From positions 1 through 33,127 of the forward strand of contig DVIH01000091.1 of NCBI GenBank assembly GCA_018711405.1: 33,127 nt of DNA, read 5' to 3'. The notes beneath the pieces are model-generated. The model was given only the letters and a program-made list of their open reading frames with translations, was not told where the DNA came from and did no database searches. Shown here piece by piece: positions 23,775 to 33,005 of the stretch. The DNA comes from Candidatus Avibacteroides excrementipullorum (GTDB lineage Bacteria > Bacteroidota > Bacteroidia > Bacteroidales > Bacteroidaceae). Every line of letters starts with the position of its first letter. The stretch's first letter is position 1. Made by a program: the position numbers and the translations under genes.

Positions 23775-24394
23775 AGTATGGTTTTTATCCAAGTTAACAG
23801 TTCCTGTTCTTTTGCTATGGCCTCTTTTTCAAGACGGTCTGCCTTGTCGGACAGTTCTTTCACGAAAGCTTCGTCCTTGATGGATGACAGGTTGATTTTC
23901 ACGTTGAGCAAAGCTCCGAGCACGCATGTGCGGGCTGCCATCATGGCTACTGTGGCATCGGTCACTGCGTTTTGGTTGCCGTTGTGTGCCACGTATGCTA
24001 TCGTGTCCATTATGGCTGCGGCGTTTTCGGCCACGCTCATGGGCACAAGTGCCGCTTCTTTTGTGGTCTCCTGTATGACGTTGCTGCGGTGAGCTTTCTC
24101 TTCGTCTGTCTCTTTGGGCAGTTTGAATGCTGCGAACACTTTGTCATAGGCATCGCTGTCTTTGTCTATGTCGTTGGCCAGGACTGTGCGTATTTCGGCC
24201 ATACGGCCAGCCACTTCGCGCATTTTGTCTTCTACTTCTGCATATTTTTTTCTTCCTATGGTAAGGTTGGCAACCATTTCGGTGAGTGCGGCTGCTATCG
24301 AGCCGTTGAGTGCGGATATGCTTCCTCCGCCCGGAACCGGGTCGCTTCCTGCGGTTTTGTCAAGGAAGCCTTTTATTGTCAAATCTATCAGCAT
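23771..24394 (-). CDS. fchA: Formiminotetrahydrofolate cyclodeaminase
   Basis: Converts 5-formiminotetrahydrofolate to 5,10-methenyltetrahydrofolate and ammonia. 207 residues, the normal size of the stand-alone cyclodeaminase domain, which is fused to the formiminotransferase in animals. PVPGGGSISALNGSIAAAL (19-37) is the family signature, followed by a four-helix pattern and the AENAAAIMDTIAYVAHNGNQNAVTD segment. Its position between hutI and hutH, with a four-base overlap to hutH, ties it to histidine use. Predicted cytoplasmic. Confidence 0.92.
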   Translation of the reverse strand: MLIDLTIKGFLDKTAGSDPVPGGGSISALNGSIAAALTEMVANLTIGRKKYAEVEDKMREVAGRMAEIRTVLANDIDKDSDAYDKVFAAFKLPKETDEEKAHRSNVIQETTKEAALVPMSVAENAAAIMDTIAYVAHNGNQNAVTDATVAMMAARTCVLGALLNVKINLSSIKDEAFVKELSDKADRLEKEAIAKEQELLTWIKTIL

Positions 24395-24425
24395 AGTATT
24401 TTATTTTTTATGATTTGAAAGTTAA

Positions 24426-25670
24426 CTAAATTTTATTGTCGAGGATGTTTCCGTCTTTTATCGTCAGTCTTACGGAATTCATGCCTACATAATACGGGAG
24501 GGCGTGATGCGTGTCGAACTCCAGCAAAACGAGGTCTCCTTTTTTCCCTGTTTCTATGGAACCTATGCGGTCGGCTTTGTCTATGGCGGCAGCTCCGTTG
24601 AGCGTCATGGCAGTTATGGCTTCCTCCACCGTCATGCCCATGTATATGCTGGCCAAAGCGAATGTCAACGGTATGGAACCGGAACAGCAACTGCCTGGAT
24701 TAAGGTCGGTGGCAAGTGCAACCGCGCATCCGCTGTCTATCATCTGCCTTGCCCTTGCGTATGGTTCTTTCAGCGAGAATGCGGTGAGCGGCAGCAGGGT
24801 GGCTACTGTGCCGTTGTCTGCCATAGCCTTTATGCCTTCATCGGATGCGTGCAGCAGGTGGTCGGCCGACAGGGCTTTCAGCTCGCCTGCCAGTTCCGCT
24901 CCTCCGAAAGAGACTATTTCATCGGCATGTATTTTCACTCCGAACCCCATTGCTTTTGCAGCCGAAAGCAGTTTGCGCGACTGTTCCACCGTGAATACTC
25001 CTTTTTCGCAGAAGATGTCGCAGTTTTCCGCCAGTTTCCTGTCTTTCACTTCGGTCAACATCTCATTGATGATGTAGTCGATGTATTCGTCCGGCCTGCC
25101 TTCAAATTCTCTTGGCAGGGCGTGTGCTCCGAGATAGGTGGTGGAGATGTCTACAAGCCTGTCGCTTTCGCTGTTCAGCTCGTTGAGTATTTCGAGCTGT
25201 TTTATTTCTGTGTCGTGATCAAGTCCGTATCCGCTTTTGCCTTCCACAGTTGTCACACCCATGCGGCTCATTATCCTGATGAAATGGCGCGCTTTCTCCT
25301 TGAGATATTCTTTCGATGCCTGTCTTGTGGCGCATACGGTGTTCCAGATGCCTCCGCCGCGTTCCATGATGCTCATGTAGCTGTCGCCTTTCATGCGCCA
25401 CATGAATTCTTCCGGACGGAAGCCGCCGAAGATGAGATGGGTGTGCGAATCGACAAATCCGGGCAGCAATACTTTGCCTTGCGCATCCAATGTCTCATAG
25501 CCTGCGGCATTGCTGCACGGGTCGTTTCCTACATAGGTAATGATGCCTTCAGTCACTTTCACTGTCGCATCGGAGATAATCGTCAGATTGTTCATATCCT
25601 TGCCTTTGACAGCTGTCTTGCCTGTAGGCGTCACTACCTTTGCATTTCTTATAATAATGTTTCCGTTCAT
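24426..25670 (-). CDS. hutI: Imidazolonepropionase
   Basis: Opens the imidazolone ring of 4-imidazolone-5-propionate to give N-formimino-L-glutamate. 414 residues of the amidohydrolase fold. Metal ligands are visible in DSHTHLIFGG (H76, H78), KIHADEIVSFGGAEL (H248) and ALATDLNPGS (D322); ADHLLHAS (H271) is a typical substrate residue. The GYGLDHDTEIKQLE segment is characteristic of HutI. It starts 17 bases after the formiminotransferase stop and is part of the operon. Confidence 0.95.
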   Translation of the reverse strand: MNGNIIIRNAKVVTPTGKTAVKGKDMNNLTIISDATVKVTEGIITYVGNDPCSNAAGYETLDAQGKVLLPGFVDSHTHLIFGGFRPEEFMWRMKGDSYMSIMERGGGIWNTVCATRQASKEYLKEKARHFIRIMSRMGVTTVEGKSGYGLDHDTEIKQLEILNELNSESDRLVDISTTYLGAHALPREFEGRPDEYIDYIINEMLTEVKDRKLAENCDIFCEKGVFTVEQSRKLLSAAKAMGFGVKIHADEIVSFGGAELAGELKALSADHLLHASDEGIKAMADNGTVATLLPLTAFSLKEPYARARQMIDSGCAVALATDLNPGSCCSGSIPLTFALASIYMGMTVEEAITAMTLNGAAAIDKADRIGSIETGKKGDLVLLEFDTHHALPYYVGMNSVRLTIKDGNILDNKI

Positions 25671-25687
25671 TTGTGTTTACGGATTTA

Positions 25688-26593
25688 TTATTCCATTATT
25701 CTCGTTTCGAGTACCTGGTTCATGGAGAAGTTTTCCAGACCGAGATAATATGATGCCGTGTCGATGAGGGCTTCCATAGGCACGAGGCCGATGATTTCAC
25801 TGCCTACTACAGGGACTCCATAGCGGCGTGCTTCTACTTTGACAAGTTCGAATGCGCGGTAGAGTGCGGTCTTTGTGTAGTCGGTCATGTTGATGGAAAC
25901 CTGTACTATGCCTCTGTCGTGCAGTTCCACTCCCATAGCTTTGCAGTATCTCAATCCGCCTCCGATGAAACGTATCTTTTTGGCGATGGCTGTTGCTATG
26001 TCGAGGTTGTTTGTACCCAAGTTTACGTTATAGGCTACGAGCGGCATTCTGGCTCCTATGGCCACTGTACCTGCTGTCGGATGTCTTTCTGCCGGTCCGA
26101 AGTCGGGTTTCCATTCGGGCAGTTTTATTTTTTCGGCCATGCCTTCAAATTCTCCTTTGCGGATGGATGCGAGGTTTTCCCTGTGAGGAGCTGTGGCCGA
26201 TTTCTCATATAGGAATACGGGCACTCCATAGCGGTCGGCTACTTCCTTGCCGGTTTCTTTTGATATTTCGATAGCCTCTTCCATTGTGCATCCTTTGATG
26301 GGGATGAATGGCACCACGTCTACGGCTCCCATGCGCGGGTGTTGTCCCTGATGTTTGGTCAGGTCTATAAGTCTCACTGCCACTCCTATGGCTTCGAGTA
26401 CTGCATCTTTCAACGCCTGCGGCTCGCCAACGACTGTTACGACCAGACGGTTGTGGTCTTCATCATTGCTGTAGTCCAGCAATTTTACATTCTGTTTGCC
26501 TCTGAACGGCTCTACTATCTGTTCTATTTTTGCGTGGTCTCTTCCTTCGCTGAAGTTGGGCACGCATTCCATTATTTTACTCCAATTGCTCAT
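25688..26593 (-). CDS. ftcD: Glutamate formiminotransferase
   Basis: Transfers the formimino group of N-formimino-L-glutamate to tetrahydrofolate, releasing glutamate. 301 residues, the size of the separate transferase. MECVPNFSEGRD (8-19) and GQHPRMGAVDVVPFIP (83-98) are the family signatures, with the active-site His in the second (H85). A start at Met8 is also possible. With the cyclodeaminase two genes downstream it feeds the folate one-carbon pool. The gene is 11 bases after hutU. Confidence 0.94.
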   Translation of the reverse strand: MSNWSKIMECVPNFSEGRDHAKIEQIVEPFRGKQNVKLLDYSNDEDHNRLVVTVVGEPQALKDAVLEAIGVAVRLIDLTKHQGQHPRMGAVDVVPFIPIKGCTMEEAIEISKETGKEVADRYGVPVFLYEKSATAPHRENLASIRKGEFEGMAEKIKLPEWKPDFGPAERHPTAGTVAIGARMPLVAYNVNLGTNNLDIATAIAKKIRFIGGGLRYCKAMGVELHDRGIVQVSINMTDYTKTALYRAFELVKVEARRYGVPVVGSEIIGLVPMEALIDTASYYLGLENFSMNQVLETRIME

Positions 26594-26604
26594 GGCTTGT
26601 TTTG

Positions 26605-28605
26605 TTATTTATTGTTTAAATATTTGTTTACGGTTTCTTTGATAAGTTCTTCTTTCGGTATGAAAGGCAATGTGATGTGGTAGAAGTCTGAACGCGATTC
26701 GTTGAACTCTTTGCTTGTGCTCATGGCGTTCTCGTTTCTTGCCCATGAACGGCGTGCAACGCCTCCCATGACATCCCACAGCATGGCAATCTTAAGGATT
26801 TCGTCCACGCGGTTGCTGCCGTCGAGCACCATTCCGAAACCTCCGTTTATGGCTTTGCCTATGCCTACGCCTCCTCCGTTGTGCAGGGCGACGAGGCTCA
26901 TGCCGCGTGCGGCATTTCCGGCAAAACATTGCACAGCCATGTCAGCCATGACATTGCTGCCGTCTTTGATGTTAGCCGTCTCCCTGAACGGAGAGTCTGT
27001 GCCGCTCACATCGTGGTGATCTCTGCCGAGCATGATGGGACCTACTTCGCCGCGTCTTACCATGTCGTTGAATTTAAGTGCAATCCTGAGTCTGCCTTCC
27101 GCATCCTGGTAGAGGATACGTGCTTGTGTGCCGACTACCAGATTGTTTTTTTCGGCATCTCTTATCCATATATAGTTGTCCATGTCTTGCCCGCGGCGTG
27201 TCGGGTCTATACACGACATGGCGGCGTGGTCGGTCTTGATGAGGTCTTCATGCTTGCCGCTGAGACATACCCAACGGAACGGGCCGTAGCCGTAGTCGAA
27301 CAGTTCCGGACCCATGATGTCTTCCACGTATGAAGGCCAGATGAATCCGTCTTTTTCGTCTATGCCGTTGCGCGATATCTCTTTTACGCCGGCATCGTAT
27401 ATGGCTTTCATGAATGAGTTGCCATAGTCGAAGAAGTAAGTGCCTTTGGCTACCAGTCTCTTTATGACTTCAAAGTGTCTTTTCAGTGAAGCATCTACCA
27501 GCGCGCAGAATTTGTCCCTGTCGTGCGCAAGCAGGTCGGTGCGTTCTTCGAATGTTATTCCGGCCGGGCAGTATCCTCCGTCATATACGGCATGGCATGA
27601 TGTCTGGTCGCTCAGCAGATGGATGTGTATGTCGTTCTTGTCGGCATATTCCAGCAGGTCCACGATGTTGCCGTGATATGCTATCGATATAGGCTCTTTT
27701 GCATCCATAGCTTTCTTGGCTATGTCGAATGCTTCTTTCATGTCTTGGGTGACATGCTGAACCCATCCTTGCGAGTGTCTTGTCTCGATGCGAGAAGAGT
27801 CTACTTCCGCTATTATGCTTGCCGCTCCGGCTATGACGCCTGCTTTAGGCTGTGCGCCGCTCATGCCTCCCAGTCCGGACGAGACGAAGAGATAGCCTCT
27901 CAGGTCTTTGTCCTGAGCTATGCCGAGTTTCTTGCGTCCTGCGTTGAGGATGGTGTTGAATGTGCCGTGCACTATTCCTTGCGGTCCTATGTACATCCAG
28001 CCGCCGGCTGTCATTTGTCCGTAGTTGGCCACTCCCATCTGCATGGCTTCATGCCAGTCTTTCTGGTTGTCGAACATGCCTACCATCATGGCGTTGGTGA
28101 TTATCACGCGCGGTGCTTCGGGGCGTGACTTGAACAATCCCAGTGGGTGTCCTGATTCTACCACGAGTGTCTGGTCTTGGGTAAGTTCCTCCAGATACAT
28201 CTTGATGAGGCGGTATTGCATCCAGTTCTGGCAGACCTGGCCTGTCTCTCCGTAAGTGACCAGTTCATAAGGGTACAACGCAATGTCGAAGCAAAGGTTG
28301 TTGTCTATCATTACTTGGAAAGCTTTTCCTTCTATACATTTTCCTTTATATTGGTCTATCGGTTTCGCTTTCAGGTCTCCTTCCGGGCGGAAACGGTATC
28401 CGTATATTCTTCCGCGCGTTACAAGCTCTTCCATGAATTCGGGAGCGAGCTTTTCGTGAAGTTCTTCCGGGATGTAGCGCAATGCGTTTTTCAACGCTGT
28501 CTCTGTTTGTGCAGGGGTGAGGGTGTAGCCTCTGTCCGGTGCACGGCGTATGCCCTCTACGAATTTGGGGTAGTCGGGCAATGTGTTGCTAAGTTGGAAT
28601 TGCAT
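26605..28605 (-). CDS. hutU: Urocanate hydratase
   Basis: Adds water to urocanate to give 4-imidazolone-5-propionate, with tightly bound NAD. 666 residues, the long form seen in Bacteroidetes, compared with about 555 in Pseudomonas or Bacillus. YGQMTAGGWMYIGPQGIVHGT (195-215) and the NAD-binding GLGGMSGAQPKAG (244-256) are unmistakable. It is the first gene of the hut operon. A 205-base leader separates it from the divergent side, with a possible -7 box at 28692-28699. Confidence 0.95.
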   Translation of the reverse strand: MQFQLSNTLPDYPKFVEGIRRAPDRGYTLTPAQTETALKNALRYIPEELHEKLAPEFMEELVTRGRIYGYRFRPEGDLKAKPIDQYKGKCIEGKAFQVMIDNNLCFDIALYPYELVTYGETGQVCQNWMQYRLIKMYLEELTQDQTLVVESGHPLGLFKSRPEAPRVIITNAMMVGMFDNQKDWHEAMQMGVANYGQMTAGGWMYIGPQGIVHGTFNTILNAGRKKLGIAQDKDLRGYLFVSSGLGGMSGAQPKAGVIAGAASIIAEVDSSRIETRHSQGWVQHVTQDMKEAFDIAKKAMDAKEPISIAYHGNIVDLLEYADKNDIHIHLLSDQTSCHAVYDGGYCPAGITFEERTDLLAHDRDKFCALVDASLKRHFEVIKRLVAKGTYFFDYGNSFMKAIYDAGVKEISRNGIDEKDGFIWPSYVEDIMGPELFDYGYGPFRWVCLSGKHEDLIKTDHAAMSCIDPTRRGQDMDNYIWIRDAEKNNLVVGTQARILYQDAEGRLRIALKFNDMVRRGEVGPIMLGRDHHDVSGTDSPFRETANIKDGSNVMADMAVQCFAGNAARGMSLVALHNGGGVGIGKAINGGFGMVLDGSNRVDEILKIAMLWDVMGGVARRSWARNENAMSTSKEFNESRSDFYHITLPFIPKEELIKETVNKYLNNK

Positions 28606-28691
28606 AGTATTGTATTATAGTAATTTATAGTTAGAATTTCTTCTTCACAACCGGTAGCATTCTTGGCGAATGCTTTTATGGCACAATGTTA

Positions 28692-28699
28692 CAAAAATA
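28692..28699 (-). promoter_or_regulatory. -7 promoter box of the hut operon
   Basis: The minus strand reads TATTTTTG, matching TAnnTTTG, in the AT-rich gap upstream of hutU. A well-spaced TTG is not evident. The 5' leader would be about 80 bases. No regulator gene for hut is in the window. Confidence 0.4.
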
Positions 28700-28810
28700 T
28701 AATTATACTGCAAAACTTTAATATCTTTTTATGACATATTGTAAGATGTTTTTAACTCGATAAAGATTCTTAAATCCGCGAGCAATGCATGGATCGTCTT
28801 TTGTCTGTTA

Positions 28811-30733
28811 TCATTTGAGCGGGATGAATGCTTCGGCGCATTCGTACATGTCATATACTTTTATGCCTGCTTTTTCGGCTGCGAGTTTTGATTTTTGCCT
28901 TGCGTATGCGCTCAGGGAATTGTCGAGGATGATGTTTTCAATCCTGTTGTCGGCAATCAGTTTTTCTGTCGGGAGTTTGTTGCCTCCGCACAGCCATGCG
29001 GCTTTTATGGTCCGTCCTTTGATTTCCTTTCCGTTTGAGGCGGCATTGAGTTTCAGTATCTCGTCTTGGCCGATGCTCGATAGGGTGGAGTCCGGAATCT
29101 TCGTCTTGTTCATGCCGTTGAGTACCACGCACTTGCTTTGTCCCAGATCACCGCAGAAAAGCAGTCCGTAGCGGTCTTTCTCCATAAACATTCCGGCGGT
29201 ATTTATGCAGGCCCATGCCGTTATGATTATTAAGACATGTCTGAATCCGGCCGGACTTTTCTTTTGTAACCATGCAGTTGCCGCAGCTATGAGCAGATAG
29301 AACAGGATGATGTCGGAGGCTTGCGGAGCCAGTTGCGTGATGCTGCTGTGCGGCAGAGACGAGACGAAGCCCAAAGCCTCGTTGAGCATTACGGTGAGCT
29401 GTCCGGCTACAGCGGCGAACAGTTGCGATAGCGGCGCGATGAAAAAGAATGCCATCATCGCTCCCGACACCGCAATGATGGCTGTGACGAGCGGTATCGC
29501 GATGATGGAGACGGGCAGGAAGTAGAGGGGGAAGTATCCGAAATGCCATGCCACAAGCGGGGCGGTGCCTGTCTGGGCTATGACCGATATTATCATGAGG
29601 TCGCAGAAGTAGCGCAGCAGTCGGTTGCGGATGAAAAAGCGTTCTTTCCATGCCGGATAAAAGGCCAGGATGAAAAACACGGCGGTGAATGACAGTTGGA
29701 AACCTATGTCGTAAATGTAGTATGGCTCGTAGACCAGCATGGCGAATGCCGTAAGGAAGAGGGTGTTCATGCTTGCAGACCGGCGCCCCATGCTGTCGGT
29801 CACACGTATGGCCGACAGCATTATGGCCGACCTTGTGACCGAGCCCGACATGCCGGTGAAGAATGCGTAGCAGAACATGGCTATGACTATTGCCGCGTTT
29901 ACTGCTGTGCGGGCTGTGCGCGACTTTCTGAGAGGGGAGGTCAGCACGTTGATTATCATCATGATTATTCCCAGATGCAGACCCGACAGCGACAGCACGT
30001 GGCTGGCTCCGGTCAGCGAGAAGTCTTCTTCTATTTCATCCGATATCCTGTTGCGCTCCCCCAGTATGAGGGCCGAGATTACCGCGCTTGCGTCACGGTC
30101 GGTCACCTTAGAAGCTATGATGCTGTCCAGCCGCATCCTGTATCTGTCTGCCATGATGCGTGGCGATGACATTTCGTCCCGTTGCAATATCCCGGTCTTT
30201 CCGGCCGGTACGTAACCCGTGCCGCTTATGCCGTTGCGTTCCAGGTAACGGCGGTAGCCGTGCCACTGCGGAGGCATGGAGAAGTGTGTGCGGCAGGCTA
30301 TGACGTTGCCGGGCTTTAGGCTGCGGTGCAGCGAGTCATCGGCCAGATAGAGCATGACATTGGCGGCTCTGCTGCCGTCTTCTTTCAGCAGCGATGCTTC
30401 GGCGTGCAGTGTCTTGCCTTTTTTCAGCGGAGTCTCCGCCATGCGGCATACGTATGTGTCATATTTGTCTTCTATGACTGTTACGGAGTGCTGCCTTATC
30501 GTGCCTGCAGCCCATCCTGTTGCGAAAAACAGGCATATCAGCATGGCGCCTTTGCCCGTCGATGCCCGTATGGGGCTCTTGCTTGCGGCCAGGGCGGACA
30601 AAGCCGGGAGCATTACGGCAACTGCGGCAATGCACGCCAACAGCGTTGCGCTTATGGTGTCATGACATATTATTCCTGCGATAAATGCCGCCGTAGGTCT
30701 CCATGCCGGAGCGTTTCTGAAGCAGGAGAGCAT
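28811..30733 (-). CDS. comEC: ComEC/Rec2-family membrane protein
   Basis: 640 residues with at least ten hydrophobic helices. An N-terminal DUF4131-like region (soluble part about 85-190, with MPPQWHGYRRYLERNGISGTGYV) precedes the competence domain, marked by LTGASHVLSLSGLHLGII (240-257) and FFTGMSGSVTRSAIM. ComEC forms the channel that takes single-stranded DNA across the inner membrane. I see no HxHxDH metal motif in the C-terminal 130 residues, so the beta-lactamase-like nuclease domain of longer ComEC proteins is missing or degenerate, as in many short Bacteroidetes members. It starts 19 bases after rpe and is likely co-transcribed. Competence itself is not shown. Confidence 0.88.
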   Translation of the reverse strand: MLSCFRNAPAWRPTAAFIAGIICHDTISATLLACIAAVAVMLPALSALAASKSPIRASTGKGAMLICLFFATGWAAGTIRQHSVTVIEDKYDTYVCRMAETPLKKGKTLHAEASLLKEDGSRAANVMLYLADDSLHRSLKPGNVIACRTHFSMPPQWHGYRRYLERNGISGTGYVPAGKTGILQRDEMSSPRIMADRYRMRLDSIIASKVTDRDASAVISALILGERNRISDEIEEDFSLTGASHVLSLSGLHLGIIMMIINVLTSPLRKSRTARTAVNAAIVIAMFCYAFFTGMSGSVTRSAIMLSAIRVTDSMGRRSASMNTLFLTAFAMLVYEPYYIYDIGFQLSFTAVFFILAFYPAWKERFFIRNRLLRYFCDLMIISVIAQTGTAPLVAWHFGYFPLYFLPVSIIAIPLVTAIIAVSGAMMAFFFIAPLSQLFAAVAGQLTVMLNEALGFVSSLPHSSITQLAPQASDIILFYLLIAAATAWLQKKSPAGFRHVLIIITAWACINTAGMFMEKDRYGLLFCGDLGQSKCVVLNGMNKTKIPDSTLSSIGQDEILKLNAASNGKEIKGRTIKAAWLCGGNKLPTEKLIADNRIENIILDNSLSAYARQKSKLAAEKAGIKVYDMYECAEAFIPLK

Positions 30734-30752
30734 GGCTCGGTGTCGTGTGTCG

Positions 30753-31409
30753 TTATCTGTCCAGCTGTTTCAGCTTGTCGATGGCGGCTTTTGGGTCGGG
30801 AGCTGAAAACACATAGTTGCCTGCCACAAGTGCATCCGCTCCGGCTTTGACCAGTTTCTCTCCGGTCGTTTCGTTCACGCCTCCGTCTACTTCTATGATG
30901 GCTTCCGAGCCGGTTTCGGCTATGAGTCTGCGCAGCTCTGCCACCTTGTCGGTGGTATGCTCAATGAATTTCTGCCCGCCGAATCCGGGATTGACGCTCA
31001 TGAGCAGCACCATATATACATCTTTTATTATGTCTCTCAGCATACATACAGGAGTGCCGGGATTGATGGTCACGGCAGGCAGCATACCTGCATCGCGTAT
31101 CTGCTGGATGGTGCGGTGCACGTGGCGGCATGCTTCGTAATGCACGTTCATGATATGTCCGTTCACATCTTTTACTTCCCTGATGTACCTGTCGGGATCG
31201 ACTATCATCAGGTGTACGTCCAGCGGCTTTTCACAGAGTTTGGCCACATGTTTCAGCACGGGGAAACCGAATGAGATGTTGGGCACGAACACGCCGTCCA
31301 TCACATCTATGTGGAGCCAGTCGGCATTGCTTTCGTTTATCATTTTCAGGTCATCGGCCAAATGGCCGAAGTCGGCCGACAGCAGCGAAGGGGAGACTAT
31401 GGTATTCAT
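30753..31409 (-). CDS. rpe: Ribulose-phosphate 3-epimerase
   Basis: Interconverts ribulose 5-phosphate and xylulose 5-phosphate in the pentose phosphate pathway. 218 residues of a TIM barrel. VSPSLLSADF (S7), LHIDVMDG (H33, D35), DVHLM (H66) and EVDGGV (D175) supply the metal site and catalysis. MSVNPGFGGQKF (137-148) is the phosphate-binding loop signature. Length and motifs are complete. It is followed directly by comEC. Confidence 0.96.
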   Translation of the reverse strand: MNTIVSPSLLSADFGHLADDLKMINESNADWLHIDVMDGVFVPNISFGFPVLKHVAKLCEKPLDVHLMIVDPDRYIREVKDVNGHIMNVHYEACRHVHRTIQQIRDAGMLPAVTINPGTPVCMLRDIIKDVYMVLLMSVNPGFGGQKFIEHTTDKVAELRRLIAETGSEAIIEVDGGVNETTGEKLVKAGADALVAGNYVFSAPDPKAAIDKLKQLDR

Positions 31410-31492
31410 ATCGGTATAATGTCTTTAAAGGTTTTTCATTAATGCAAAAATAGTTTTTTTAGTTCACATGGCGGCATCGGCGCGCTTATTTC

Positions 31493-32701
31493 TTATTTCC
31501 TTGTCAGAAGTTCCGCCACCGTGCTGTCGTTTCCGTCATTGGGCGCGGGGCTGATGCCGAGCAGTCGGGCAATGAGCGGATACAGGTTGACATTGGGCAT
31601 GGCGGGAAATTCCTCTCCTTTTTTGAACGACGGCCCTGCCGCATAGAAGATTCCTTCCATTTCGGGCATGAAATTGTCGTAGCCGTGCGCTCCGCCGTTG
31701 TATTGCGAAGGTCGGTCGCGAAATTCCACGTATGAGCCGGCGGGGGGCATGACGAGCAGTTCAGGCACGCGGGGATTTTTGCCGTAGACGAATCTTTCAG
31801 GGATTTCGTCTTTCCTCCATACCGTGATGCCGGGCACGGTCTTCAATGTCTCGTAGGCCTTGTCGGCATACCCATCTTTGGGGTACAGCAGGGTGGGGAC
31901 TCCCTCGAACACGTATCTGAAACTGTCGATGGGCAGATAGTCGGCCAGGTTCACGCTGTGTTCGGCCGTGCATGTGGCCATGCCGTGATCGGACACCACG
32001 ATGAAGTCTGTGCGGTGGAATACATCGAGCGAGCGTGCCTTGTCGAAGAAATAGCGCAGCAGGCTGTCGGTCTTTTCCGCCATGCGCAGAGTGGGCAGAG
32101 AGTCAGGACCGCAGTCGTGGCCTGTGTTGTCGGGTTCTTCTATATACCACATTATCAGGTGCGGGCGTATTTGTTCCGGCAGTCTGAGCCATGCCACTAC
32201 CGAGTCGGCTCTGTCTTCAAAAGGCACTGACTTGTCAAATTTCTTCCAGATAGACGGCTGCCCGCCCGGCAGGGCTATCTCGCTGCCTATCCAGAAATAT
32301 GCGGCTGTGCGTATGCCTTGCTTTTCGGCTGTGTTCCATATCGGTTCTCCGCCGAAGAAGCGCGGGTCGTGGCATGAGGCGGTGAACACGCTGTCTATGT
32401 CGGGCGCGTAGAAGAAATTGTGTATCAGTCCGTGATGGTCGGGATGCAGCCCTGTGGCCATGCTGTAGTGGTTGGGAAATGTCGCGCTGGGGAAACATGG
32501 GCGGAATGCCGATTTCACCCCGATGCCGGCGAGCGAATCGAGTGTGGGCGTATGAGCCATGTCGGGATAGTCGGAGCGGAATCCGTCCATTGACAACACT
32601 ACCACATAGCGGTCTTCGGCGGGAGCGTGTTTCTGTCTGCAACCTGCCGTTATCAGTCCCAAGATGACGGACAGCAAGGCGTAAAGGGCGGTCTTTTTCA
32701 T
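31493..32701 (-). CDS. Lipoprotein nucleotide pyrophosphatase/phosphodiesterase (ENPP-like)
   Basis: 402 residues. A lipoprotein signal ends in LITAGC (Cys21), so the protein is anchored to a membrane facing the periplasm or surface. The two-zinc site of type I phosphodiesterases is complete: SMDGFR (D39), FPSATFPNHYS with the Thr nucleophile (T74), EEPDNTGHDCGP (D191, H195), VSDHGM (D238, H239) and GGAHGYDN (His). Characterised relatives in Xanthomonas and mammals cleave nucleotide pyrophosphates or phosphodiesters. In gut Bacteroidales such enzymes could scavenge nucleotides or coenzymes. Substrate is not decided. It has its own -7 box and lies 83 bases before rpe. Confidence 0.9.
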   Translation of the reverse strand: MKKTALYALLSVILGLITAGCRQKHAPAEDRYVVVLSMDGFRSDYPDMAHTPTLDSLAGIGVKSAFRPCFPSATFPNHYSMATGLHPDHHGLIHNFFYAPDIDSVFTASCHDPRFFGGEPIWNTAEKQGIRTAAYFWIGSEIALPGGQPSIWKKFDKSVPFEDRADSVVAWLRLPEQIRPHLIMWYIEEPDNTGHDCGPDSLPTLRMAEKTDSLLRYFFDKARSLDVFHRTDFIVVSDHGMATCTAEHSVNLADYLPIDSFRYVFEGVPTLLYPKDGYADKAYETLKTVPGITVWRKDEIPERFVYGKNPRVPELLVMPPAGSYVEFRDRPSQYNGGAHGYDNFMPEMEGIFYAAGPSFKKGEEFPAMPNVNLYPLIARLLGISPAPNDGNDSTVAELLTRK

Positions 32702-32720
32702 TGCGTTTTCATTTTTGCTG

Positions 32721-32728
32721 CAAATTTA
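32721..32728 (-). promoter_or_regulatory. -7 promoter box of the phosphodiesterase gene
   Basis: The minus strand reads TAAATTTG, a full match to TAnnTTTG, 20 bases upstream of the ATG at 32701. A -33 TTG is not clear. Confidence 0.45.
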
Positions 32729-32798
32729 GTCATATCGGCCGAATGGCAGTCGGGCACGGCGGGTAAAAATATGTGTGGCAGTACCTGCCGCAGTGCTG

Positions 32799-32897
32799 CC
32801 GGGGATGTGCGCCATCTTTGCCCGGGATGGCGTACATCCCCGGCCGGGATCGGCTCGGTCTCGCCCGAAGATGGCGCACATCCCCGGCGGGGTGAAA
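32799..32897 (+). repeat. Dispersed palindromic intergenic element, copy 3
   Basis: It contains GGGATGTGCGCCATC (32802-32816), GATGGCGTACATCCC (32826-32840) and GATGGCGCACATCCC (32870-32884), with GATCGGCTCGGTCT between and the end CGGCGGGGTGAAAA. The first word pairs with either of the other two, so alternative hairpins are possible. Same orientation as copy 2. Confidence 0.85.
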
Positions 32898-33005
32898 AGC
32901 AAAATTTTCAGACTTTTTTGCTGGTTTTGCAACGGATTGATATTTAACGTGTTAAGACTGCCGCGTCAAATTTTGGCACAACCTTCGTCAAGATTTAACC
33001 TGCGC

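Noticed and set aside
24504-25748. 414-codon open frame on the plus strand opposite hutI
   Set aside because: Antisense to a clear imidazolonepropionase. Codon bias mirrors the real gene, and no protein motif is visible.
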